Source: a virus. Taken from it: DNA of 64,000 nucleotides. Made by a program: the position numbers and the translations under genes. This document shows positions 1-6,742 of this stretch, piece by piece. The stretch lies in IMG/VR virus record IMGVR_UViG_3300032268_001078, positions 62,001 through 126,000 of that record; one strand, given 5' to 3'. Position 1 is the first letter of the stretch. Each line of letters begins with the position of its first letter. The notes below the pieces were generated by a model. The model was given only the letters and a program-made list of their open reading frames with translations, was not told the origin of the DNA and searched no databases.

Positions 1-754
1 CAGCTACAATTACTAATGATTTGTTTTCACCACTTGCTTTTTGTAAAACAGGAACTAATTCAGCTGCTGAATTGATAACACCATCTACTAATAAAATCAT
101 TGGATCATTTAATACTGCTTTCATTGTAGCATTGTCAGTTACAAAATAAGGTGATTTATAACCTCTTTCAAACTGCATACCTTCAACAAAGTCTAATACT
201 GTCTCACCAGTTTTACTAGATTCAATAGTAACAATTCCATCATATCCAACTTCTTCAATTGCATCTGCTAATAAACGACCAATTTCTTCATCGTTGTTTC
301 CTGAAATCGTAGCAATGTTAAATAATTGTTCATTTGAAGTAACAGGAACAGATAATGCTTTTAATTCATTAATAACTTCAGTTACTGCTGTTTCCATTTG
401 TTGTTTTACTTCAACAACATTAGTACCTTTTTCAATTAACTTCATTCCTTCTTCAATCATAACAGTCGCTAAAAGAGTAGAAGTAGTAGTACCATCACCA
501 GCTTCATTTGCTGATTTTACAGCTACTTGTTTTACTAGTTGTGCACCAATATTTTCAATATCATCATCTAATTTATGAAAACTTTTAGCTACACTAACAC
601 CATCTTTAGTTGCTTTAATAGTTCCATCTGCTTCATTAATTAATACATTTCTGCCACCTGGGCCTAAAGTTGAACTTACACTAGCATTCAATTTAAGAAT
701 GCCATCTAGTAATTTTTGTTTTAATTCGGTTCCGAATAATGTTTTTGTGCTCAT
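1..754 (-). CDS. groEL: GroEL-like chaperonin (Cpn60), 3' part cut by window edge
   Basis: About 251 N-terminal residues of a group I chaperonin subunit, the ATP-driven ring that folds proteins with a GroES lid. The equatorial-domain signatures are clear: STLGPGGRNV near residue 30, KDGVSVAKSF near 50 and the nucleotide-binding GDGTTT with its Asp at about residue 87, followed by GNNDEEIG and the start of the apical domain. The ATG overlaps the groES stop as ATGA, so the two are probably translationally coupled. T4 encodes only a GroES substitute (gp31) and uses the host GroEL; here the phage brings both. The C-terminal half lies outside the window, so intactness cannot be judged. Confidence 0.95.
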   Translation of the reverse strand, partial: MSTKTLFGTELKQKLLDGILKLNASVSSTLGPGGRNVLINEADGTIKATKDGVSVAKSFHKLDDDIENIGAQLVKQVAVKSANEAGDGTTTSTLLATVMIEEGMKLIEKGTNVVEVKQQMETAVTEVINELKALSVPVTSNEQLFNIATISGNNDEEIGRLLADAIEEVGYDGIVTIESSKTGETVLDFVEGMQFERGYKSPYFVTDNATMKAVLNDPMILLVDGVINSAAELVPVLQKASGENKSLVIVA

Positions 755-1041
755 TTTACAATTCCTATAATATCTGTTTCTTTACAAATTACATAATCTT
801 CATTGTCAAGTGAAATAATTTGGCTACCCATTCTTGGTACCAAAACTATGTCTCCTGATTTCAATTCAGAATCTTTTGACTCGCCTCTGTGGAAGTTATA
901 TGTAGGACTTACATCAATAACCTCACATACCAAAGATTTTTCTTTTCCCAAGTCTGGAAGATAAATAGCTCCGGCCATTTGTTCTTCTTCCTCAACTTGT
1001 TTTAGGACCATATGTCCATTTACTGGTTTTAGTGTTTTCAT
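751..1041 (-). CDS. groES: GroES-like co-chaperonin (Cpn10)
   Basis: 96 residues, the normal Cpn10 length. It has the family layout: N-terminal strand KTLKPVNGHMVLKQVEEEE, a mobile-loop-like segment around residues 22-32 (MAGAIYLPDLG), the middle SGDIVLVPRMGSQ and C-terminal DIIGIVK. It caps the GroEL ring during folding. ATGA overlaps join it to the gene upstream (1038-1041) and to groEL downstream (751-754), so the three form one tight operon. Phage Cpn10 proteins are known to assist capsid folding (T4 gp31); the partner here is presumably the phage's own GroEL. Confidence 0.93.
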   Translation of the reverse strand: MKTLKPVNGHMVLKQVEEEEQMAGAIYLPDLGKEKSLVCEVIDVSPTYNFHRGESKDSELKSGDIVLVPRMGSQIISLDNEDYVICKETDIIGIVK

Positions 1042-1325
1042 ATATCGAATTTATTACTTAATTTTGTCATCATTTCATCATATTGTTTGATAAAATCAGC
1101 TATAGTAGTTGTTTTATTGTTATTTACTAATAATTTAACTATAGATTTTAAAGCATGGCTTAAACTATTATAATAGCCAATATTTTCATCATTACCATTT
1201 TCTTTAGGTTTAACTACTGTGTAGCTCATCCCATCAAAGTAAATTACATAAGGATTGATTGCTTCATCTTCAATTTTTGAACTTGATTCTTCTCGTGATT
1301 TTTTTCTCAAAACTTTATTTTCCAT
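1038..1325 (-). CDS. hypothetical protein, first gene of the groES-groEL operon
   Basis: 95 residues with a charged, probably disordered N-terminus (KVLRKKSREESSSKIEDE), then a soluble domain with YVIYFDGMSYTVVKPKENG and a helical C-terminus. I do not recognise the family. It overlaps groES by ATGA and is preceded by the class A motif, so it is expressed with the chaperonin genes. No catalytic motif is visible. Confidence 0.75.
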   Translation of the reverse strand: MENKVLRKKSREESSSKIEDEAINPYVIYFDGMSYTVVKPKENGNDENIGYYNSLSHALKSIVKLLVNNNKTTTIADFIKQYDEMMTKLSNKFDI

Positions 1326-1330
1326 GTTTA

Positions 1331-1340
1331 TAATATAATA
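1331..1340 (-). promoter_or_regulatory. class A upstream motif (sense TATTATATTA)
   Basis: Ends five bases before the start codon of the 95-residue gene that heads the groES-groEL operon. It is the same decamer that precedes the clamp, QueD and PolA-like genes, which suggests a shared promoter -10 type element. Confidence 0.4.
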
Positions 1341-1342
1341 AT

Positions 1343-1555
1343 TTACTCAGGAAAAACCAAAGAAAGTTGACCATCGTCTATATGTTCAACGTCTTGAATT
1401 TCATTTACAAAATAGTAAAATCCTTGAGCTTGGAAGACTTTATCATAGTCTCCTTTATATTTAAACCATTTAACGTCAATTTCCTTGTGGTCGGCTATTT
1501 TGCGGCCTACTAGGTATAACTGATCTTGTACTTTGATTATTTCCTTTTGTAGCAT
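1343..1555 (-). CDS. hypothetical protein (70 aa)
   Basis: 70 residues from the internal Met (MLQKEIIKVQDQLYLVGRK). An upstream in-frame Met at 1633 would give 96 residues, but the extra 26 are low-complexity and would overlap the preceding gene by about 160 bases. Even from 1555 the overlap with that gene's C-terminus is about 80 bases, which is unusual here. Aromatic-rich middle (VKWFKYKGDYDKVFQAQGFYYF). Family not recognised. Confidence 0.6.
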   Translation of the reverse strand: MLQKEIIKVQDQLYLVGRKIADHKEIDVKWFKYKGDYDKVFQAQGFYYFVNEIQDVEHIDDGQLSLVFPE

Positions 1556-1895
1556 AACTTGTTGATTTATTAGATATAACGGGTGTTGGGTTAAATGTTT
1601 TTGTAGGTTCAGGTTTAACAAATGGAGATTCACTCACATTAAATTTTCTTACTCCAGGAATTTCTGTAATTTCAGCAATAACCTTATCATGAACTTCTTG
1701 CGAAAATTTTCCACCATATGGATATGGATCTACTTTTACTACAGCAGCAATTCTATCTTTATCTAAGTGTCGAGTATTTAATGTAACAACACCAGCAATA
1801 CTTCTAATCTCGCTGTTTATTTCACCTTGGGTTTTTTCTGTATTACTTGTACTTAAAAACAGTGTGCCTTTTATACTATATGTAGTTCTAGCCAT
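1476..1895 (-). CDS. hypothetical protein, small alpha/beta domain with disordered tail
   Basis: 139 residues. Residues 1-85 alternate strands and helices in a pattern that could be ferredoxin-like (YSIKGTLFLSTS, EINSEIRSIAGV, RIAAVVKVDPYPY, EVHDKVIAEITEIPGV). Residues 90-139 are Pro/Ser/Asn-rich and probably disordered. It is preceded by the late-type ATATTTATTA motif, so it may be a virion or assembly protein. The fold is inferred from the pattern only; no function can be assigned. Confidence 0.75.
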   Translation of the reverse strand: MARTTYSIKGTLFLSTSNTEKTQGEINSEIRSIAGVVTLNTRHLDKDRIAAVVKVDPYPYGGKFSQEVHDKVIAEITEIPGVRKFNVSESPFVKPEPTKTFNPTPVISNKSTSYATKGNNQSTRSVIPSRPQNSRPQGN

Positions 1896-1898
1896 TTG

Positions 1899-1908
1899 TA
1901 ATAAATAT
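1899..1908 (-). promoter_or_regulatory. class B upstream motif (sense ATATTTATTA)
   Basis: Perfect decamer three bases before the start of the 139-residue gene. The spacing is too short for an ordinary leader if this is a promoter -10. Confidence 0.35.
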
Positions 1909-1911
1909 ATA

Positions 1912-2646
1912 CTAATCAGCTAGTTTTACAACAAAATACACAGATGTTGTATTATCTTCAGTAAATTCTAATTTTAGTAAACCAGCTTCATTGATTTTTG
2001 CTTTACCCACTGCTGATTTGTTTACAGATAGTATTTCTTTTACAATGTTAGCAGAAAAAGCCATTGGTTCAATACCTATTGTATATTCACTTGGTTGAAT
2101 CATTTTGATTTTATTTGCAAAAGTAGCAGAATCACCTACAGTTAATTCAACATATTTAATACTATCAATATTTTTACATCCAATTTCAAATCTGTTTGGT
2201 TTATCTAAAGCTGAATATGCTTTAGTAAAGTTTTTAATAAAATCTTCATCAATTGAAAATTTTACATCATATTCTTCGGGTTCAGTAATATTAGGAACTG
2301 AAGGAATTAAATCTTCACTAGATAAATAAAAATCTAAATCAAAATCATTGTCTTTAACTTTTAATTGATATGGAATACCCTGATTTCCAGTAATTACATC
2401 AATATTGACCATAGCTATATCCATAATTCCCAACAACTTATTAAATTGAGATGTTGAATAAATACTTATGTTATTTGCGCCGAGTCCTAGATCTTTTGTA
2501 GTAGATACCGAACCAGCACAGTCTTTAGTTGGAGTAACAAATTCTACGCGTATTCCGTCGTTTTCTGTACTATTCCATGTAACGGATTCTATTAAACCAT
2601 TTAAATGATATTTATCAATAATTTGAGTTAAATTTTTCTTTTCCAT
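1912..2646 (-). CDS. DNA polymerase sliding clamp (T4 gp45-like)
   Basis: 244 residues, close to T4 gp45 (228). The N-terminal half (residues 1-120, with GIMDIAMVNIDVITG) and the C-terminal half (with PMAFSANIVKEILSVNK) match the two-domain clamp organisation; the second segment resembles the conserved helix of T4-like clamps. It forms a trimeric ring that tethers the family B polymerase and, in T4, also activates late transcription. It has its own class A motif and sits downstream of a terminator, apart from the polymerase by one gene. The C-terminal residues of the polymerase look like a clamp-binding peptide. Confidence 0.8.
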   Translation of the reverse strand: MEKKNLTQIIDKYHLNGLIESVTWNSTENDGIRVEFVTPTKDCAGSVSTTKDLGLGANNISIYSTSQFNKLLGIMDIAMVNIDVITGNQGIPYQLKVKDNDFDLDFYLSSEDLIPSVPNITEPEEYDVKFSIDEDFIKNFTKAYSALDKPNRFEIGCKNIDSIKYVELTVGDSATFANKIKMIQPSEYTIGIEPMAFSANIVKEILSVNKSAVGKAKINEAGLLKLEFTEDNTTSVYFVVKLAD

Positions 2647-2658
2647 AACTTATATTAA

Positions 2659-2668
2659 TAATATAATA
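2659..2668 (-). promoter_or_regulatory. class A upstream motif (sense TATTATATTA)
   Basis: Perfect copy 12 bases before the clamp start, touching the T-run of the terminator hairpin just upstream. Confidence 0.45.
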
Positions 2669-2692
2669 AAAAAGGCTTGGAAAACCAAGCCT
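2667..2692 (-). terminator. Rho-independent terminator after the 453-aa gene
   Basis: Sense strand shows an 8-bp stem AGGCTTGG / CCAAGCCT with a TTTT loop, followed by six Ts. The same hairpin recurs at 28677-28702 and, with small changes, at 20291-20319 and 60950-60977. Confidence 0.85.
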
Positions 2693-2698
2693 CTTATT

Positions 2699-4060
2699 TT
2701 ATCTTACTACTTTTCCAGCTTTTGTGTCTGGTTTTGGTTTGAGATTTGTTCCAGATAAACTCAAAATTCCTGTTACTGTTAAATTATCAGGTAATTCTCT
2801 TAGTTTTGAATTTGTTAAATCCAAGTCTCCATTAATTGTCATATTAGCTGGTAAAGAACTAATATCGGAATCAGATAAATTTAAAGAAGGAACATTTGGA
2901 ATTACAGTACCTGCAGGAATGTCTAAATTTAATAATAATCTATATAATGCTGGTATTTTCTTACCTTGAGTATAAGCAAATTTTACTAAGTCCATATAAG
3001 GTAATCTAACTATAACTTTAGTACCAGCGTCTTTACCATCTTGGGTTTTTAATTTATTTGTGTCTTCATCATAGTAAAACAATTTATTTTTTGTTTCATC
3101 ACCAAAATCCATATAAAGTTTATCACCAATTTCATAAACAGGATAACCATTTGGAGATTGACCCTTTTGAAATTTACTTAAATCTAAGCTAAAATTAAAA
3201 CTTGCTGGTGGGATACGACCTTCTTTATCTAATAAGAATTGTAAAAATTTATTTTCTAAGTCTTTATCGTATCTTCCTAATGGAGTGTCAGATTCATCCA
3301 TAAATTGGCCTGATTCATAGTGAAGTTGATATTGTCTTCTTTTATCCCAGTTTTTAAATATATAGTAAGGACCATTTGTTAAATAACTATTAAACATACC
3401 AGTATTTCTAGTACACCACTGTACTCTATAACCAGCATTTGGTGCTTCTTCTCCTGCTCTACTTGGTTCAAAACGTTGTGTTAGATCACCACAACCAGTT
3501 AATGCTTGATATTCTGCTTCACATTCTTTATTGTTTTTACAACTTTGTGGAACTCTATATACAACAAATCCATCTACACTACCAATGGCTTTGATGTTTT
3601 TCATAAATTTGAACTTTTCCGGTCCTAAATTTTCTCCACCACCTTCTCCTTCAATTTTTGCTTTAACAGCTCCTAACATATTTTCAAAATCATTTAAAGA
3701 TTTGAATTGATTGATGTCTTTAGGAATACTTGGATCAACTTTTGCTATTCTTTGTTTAAATCTATCGAAAAATGTTAATAATTCTTTAACTGATTCATTA
3801 TGACCATCTTGAATAAATCTTTTTCTTTCATTACGATCAAGAGCAGTGTATCTAGTTAACATCCATTGTAAGTAGTTTCCATTTGCTGTAGGATCACTAT
3901 CTACTAGAGTTTTAAATTCTCTTTCACTAATTTTTCTTGGATCACCAGCATTCATTCCCATAGGGTCATCTTTAGAAGCTGGAGGGTTAACAAATTTTGC
4001 TTTTAATGCTGCTTCTTTTTCGGCGTTCAAAGCTTCTGCTAAAAGATCTAATAATTTCAT
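2699..4060 (-). CDS. uncharacterised phage protein with short leucine-rich-like C-terminus
   Basis: 453 residues. The N-terminus is helical and charged (MKLLDLLAEALNAEKEAAL). The middle carries YRVQWCTRNTGMFNSYL followed by YQLHYESGQFMDESDTP, a block I associate with uncharacterised proteins of large phages. The C-terminal 60 residues contain at least two repeats of the form 'LPxNLTVxGxLxLSxT', a leucine-rich-like solenoid that often accompanies that block. No enzyme motif is certain. It is closed by a strong terminator and lies between polymerase and clamp, but the upstream motif is class B-like, so it may be late. Function unknown. Confidence 0.8.
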   Translation of the reverse strand: MKLLDLLAEALNAEKEAALKAKFVNPPASKDDPMGMNAGDPRKISEREFKTLVDSDPTANGNYLQWMLTRYTALDRNERKRFIQDGHNESVKELLTFFDRFKQRIAKVDPSIPKDINQFKSLNDFENMLGAVKAKIEGEGGGENLGPEKFKFMKNIKAIGSVDGFVVYRVPQSCKNNKECEAEYQALTGCGDLTQRFEPSRAGEEAPNAGYRVQWCTRNTGMFNSYLTNGPYYIFKNWDKRRQYQLHYESGQFMDESDTPLGRYDKDLENKFLQFLLDKEGRIPPASFNFSLDLSKFQKGQSPNGYPVYEIGDKLYMDFGDETKNKLFYYDEDTNKLKTQDGKDAGTKVIVRLPYMDLVKFAYTQGKKIPALYRLLLNLDIPAGTVIPNVPSLNLSDSDISSLPANMTINGDLDLTNSKLRELPDNLTVTGILSLSGTNLKPKPDTKAGKVVR

Positions 4061-4066
4061 AATATA

Positions 4067-4076
4067 ATATAAATAT
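4067..4076 (-). promoter_or_regulatory. class B-like upstream motif (sense ATATTTATAT)
   Basis: Six bases before the start of the 453-residue gene and overlapping a class A-like TATTATATTA at 4060-4069, so the class of this site is ambiguous. Confidence 0.3.
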
Positions 4077-4077
4077 A

Positions 4078-6675
4078 TTAAAAGCTGAAGAATCGCTCAA
4101 CATTTGGGTTTAAAGAAGGAAAACTGTTTGGTCCATATATATCATCATAAATACCTTCTAATTTATTTAACAATACATTATTAAATCCGATGTCAGTATC
4201 TGCAAACTTATCAAGAAATTCAAAAATAAATGGAGGACTATCATTTGTAAACGCTAACACTTCAATTCCATATGGGTTCTTTTTAAGAGGAATAAATTTA
4301 ATTTTATCTCCTTCAGTAATACAAGAGTATTCTTTATCTAAGCCTTTAAATCTTAATAAATCATTATACCAAATACTTGCTTTTGTATTAATAGGACATT
4401 TTAATGCTAATTTACTAAATATTTGACCCGAAGCTGGTGGGCTTGCTATGTAGTTTCTAATTTGTTTTACTCCTGTAGGTTTAGCTAATTTACTATAGTG
4501 AGTTGCTTTGATTTCTTTTCTAAAGTCTTGAATTTTCTTATCAATTTCTTTTTTAGGTTTACCATACATTATATCCATCAATAAACCTTCACCAAATTTT
4601 GAAAACATTGGTGTCATATTTGATTTCATAATGTCCATTCCTTTAATATCTAATTCTTCTGTAGGAACACCTTCTTTATTTACAATAAATTGTGCGTATC
4701 TGCGTTTACCGGCAAAATAACCTCGTTCAAGTACAACTTCTTGTTTTAATTCAAAATAAACATTGTCACAATTAAATTGAGATTTACATAAGTTTTGTAA
4801 GAATGGAGCAGTTTTGTCTTGATATTCTTTAGTAATGTCTAAAGCTACAGGAACTACTTGTTCTCTTGATTTAATGTCAATATCTGGTCTTCTGTGTTTG
4901 ATCAAGTCTTTCATTTCAAAAAACAATGAGTCTGTGTCAGCAGTAACAACATAGTCTTTGTCTGTTTGTAATTCTGTGTTGATTTCTTTGTTTACAAACT
5001 TAATTGATTCTTGGTCTAATCGTTGGCCTGTTAAAGTAATTGCTTTACTAATAAACAAGTTTCCATCACTGTATCTCCAACCATTTTGAGCATAACAACC
5101 ATATAGATCATTAAGCTTAATTTTCATAGCGTGTTGTCTTTTATTATAAAACTCACCAAGTTCCGGGTCTTTCAGCACTTTATATGCTTCCTTCATCTTG
5201 TTTTTATATTCTTTACGTTTTCCAAACCAATCATTTAATACATCAGCTACAATACTATTTTTGTCTGTTCTAAAAATAGTTCCATTTGCTGAAATGACCA
5301 TATTTTTTGTTTCAACAAATTTAATAAGATCACCTACATTCATTTCCATTTGTTGGACTCTACGGTCTGCTGTTACTCGTTCAATTGTTAAGATTTTAGT
5401 TGGGTTTAATTGTTTTAAATCTTCTAAACCCCACTGATTATCATATTTATCCCTATTTTGAATGCAAGCTACAAGTGTTTCAATTCCCATATTAAGATTT
5501 CTAATAATACTAGGATAAAGAGACGTAAAATCTAAATCACTTACCCACTCGTATAAACCAGGCACAGGATCTTTTAAATAACCACCAGCATATTCTTCAT
5601 TTCCTTCCTTCAATGCTGGGTTCATTGTTGTGGGTTTGTTAGGGCTTACGATGTCTTTACGGCGTAAGTATGTTAATATGGCACCTTCATTGAGAGCAGT
5701 ACTATAATAAATATTCTCGTACGAAGTATGGCAAAGATGACAAATATTTTTGGTTAGTTCTATAAACTGAAGCTTATCATCCAATGCTACTAAAATTTCA
5801 ACGTCTCGTAAGTTATAATCAATAAACTTATTGACGTCTTCTTTAAACAAACGATCTAAGCTGCCTTCATATTCTATTTTTCCTAATTTAACATATTTTT
5901 CACCAATTGCTGCTAAAGCATAACTAGGTTCTTGTTTCATAATAAATTTCTTATGAAGCAACATATAATCTAAATGATTTACTCCACAAACTTTAACTGT
6001 AGATTCATCTTGTTGAGTTTTCTTATTGAAAAAATCTTTAATTTGAACGCGTTTTAAGGGAGACAATCGTTTTGCTTGTTGATCTCCTATTACTTGACAC
6101 ATTCTGTGATATAAATAAGGCATATCAAAAAACTGACTATTCCACCCGCTGATTATTGTAGGATCACATTCTTCCCATTTTGATAAAAATCCCATTAATA
6201 ATTCTCTTTCATTATTATATGGAATAATTTCCTTGTTTGGTTCTTCTATGTGTTTTAATTGTTTCTTTTCATCTAAAACCAAACAATAGTATTTTTTTAG
6301 TATAAAATCATAAAGAGCTACTGAAGTGATTTTCATTGGTGCTCGTTTGATGTATTCTGTTGTTAAAGCTCCACCAATTTCACACTCAATATCTAAAAAT
6401 ATTACATTATGCCATTCCGGTACATCATCTTCTTCTTTATAAATGTCTACTAATGCATTTGTTTCAAGAGGAATGTCTATTTCAAAAAATTCTGTTGGTC
6501 TTGTTTTGTCAAAATCTTTACAAGGACTTACTCGTTTTCCATCAATTGTAAAAAACTCACCTTCCTTATCTAATTTATAATAAGTTGGTTTATAATCTAT
6601 TTCTTGCCAACCTAACTTGTCGTCTCTAATAATAATCTTTTTAGTTGTAAAATTAGAATCTATAACTTGATACAT
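4078..6675 (-). CDS. family B DNA polymerase (T4 gp43-like)
   Basis: 865 residues, near T4 gp43 (898). The 3'-5' exonuclease motifs are present: FLDIECE (about residue 95), ISGWNSQFFDMPYL (about 175) and YNLRDVEIL (about 290). The polymerase motifs follow: A at DLDFTSLYPSI, B at KLNDLYGCYAQN and C at TADTDSLFFE, so both metal-binding aspartates are intact. Replicative polymerase with proofreading. The extreme C-terminus NPNVERFFSF resembles a clamp-binding peptide, as in T4. It has a class A motif and a terminator directly upstream, so it is transcribed independently of the adhesin gene before it. Confidence 0.97.
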   Translation of the reverse strand: MYQVIDSNFTTKKIIIRDDKLGWQEIDYKPTYYKLDKEGEFFTIDGKRVSPCKDFDKTRPTEFFEIDIPLETNALVDIYKEEDDVPEWHNVIFLDIECEIGGALTTEYIKRAPMKITSVALYDFILKKYYCLVLDEKKQLKHIEEPNKEIIPYNNERELLMGFLSKWEECDPTIISGWNSQFFDMPYLYHRMCQVIGDQQAKRLSPLKRVQIKDFFNKKTQQDESTVKVCGVNHLDYMLLHKKFIMKQEPSYALAAIGEKYVKLGKIEYEGSLDRLFKEDVNKFIDYNLRDVEILVALDDKLQFIELTKNICHLCHTSYENIYYSTALNEGAILTYLRRKDIVSPNKPTTMNPALKEGNEEYAGGYLKDPVPGLYEWVSDLDFTSLYPSIIRNLNMGIETLVACIQNRDKYDNQWGLEDLKQLNPTKILTIERVTADRRVQQMEMNVGDLIKFVETKNMVISANGTIFRTDKNSIVADVLNDWFGKRKEYKNKMKEAYKVLKDPELGEFYNKRQHAMKIKLNDLYGCYAQNGWRYSDGNLFISKAITLTGQRLDQESIKFVNKEINTELQTDKDYVVTADTDSLFFEMKDLIKHRRPDIDIKSREQVVPVALDITKEYQDKTAPFLQNLCKSQFNCDNVYFELKQEVVLERGYFAGKRRYAQFIVNKEGVPTEELDIKGMDIMKSNMTPMFSKFGEGLLMDIMYGKPKKEIDKKIQDFRKEIKATHYSKLAKPTGVKQIRNYIASPPASGQIFSKLALKCPINTKASIWYNDLLRFKGLDKEYSCITEGDKIKFIPLKKNPYGIEVLAFTNDSPPFIFEFLDKFADTDIGFNNVLLNKLEGIYDDIYGPNSFPSLNPNVERFFSF

Positions 6676-6679
6676 CTGT

Positions 6680-6690
6680 TATAGTATAAG
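6680..6690 (-). promoter_or_regulatory. class A-like upstream motif (sense CTTATACTATA)
   Basis: Four bases before the polymerase start and directly after the terminator hairpin at 6690-6715. One base differs from the other class A sites (C in place of T). Confidence 0.4.
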
Positions 6691-6715
6691 AAAGGGTTGA
6701 CAAAATGCCAACCCT
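6690..6715 (-). terminator. Rho-independent terminator after the SHAEG adhesin gene
   Basis: Sense hairpin GGGTTGGC / GTCAACCC (8 pairs including one G-U) with an ATTTT loop, followed by TTTCTTATA. Confidence 0.75.
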
Positions 6716-6742
6716 CTTTAAATATTTTTATTAATTTTATTA

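Noticed and set aside
1556-1633. upstream Met giving a 96-residue protein at 1343-1633
   Set aside because: The added residues are low-complexity Leu/His/Asn and lie inside the preceding gene, whose frame is better supported.
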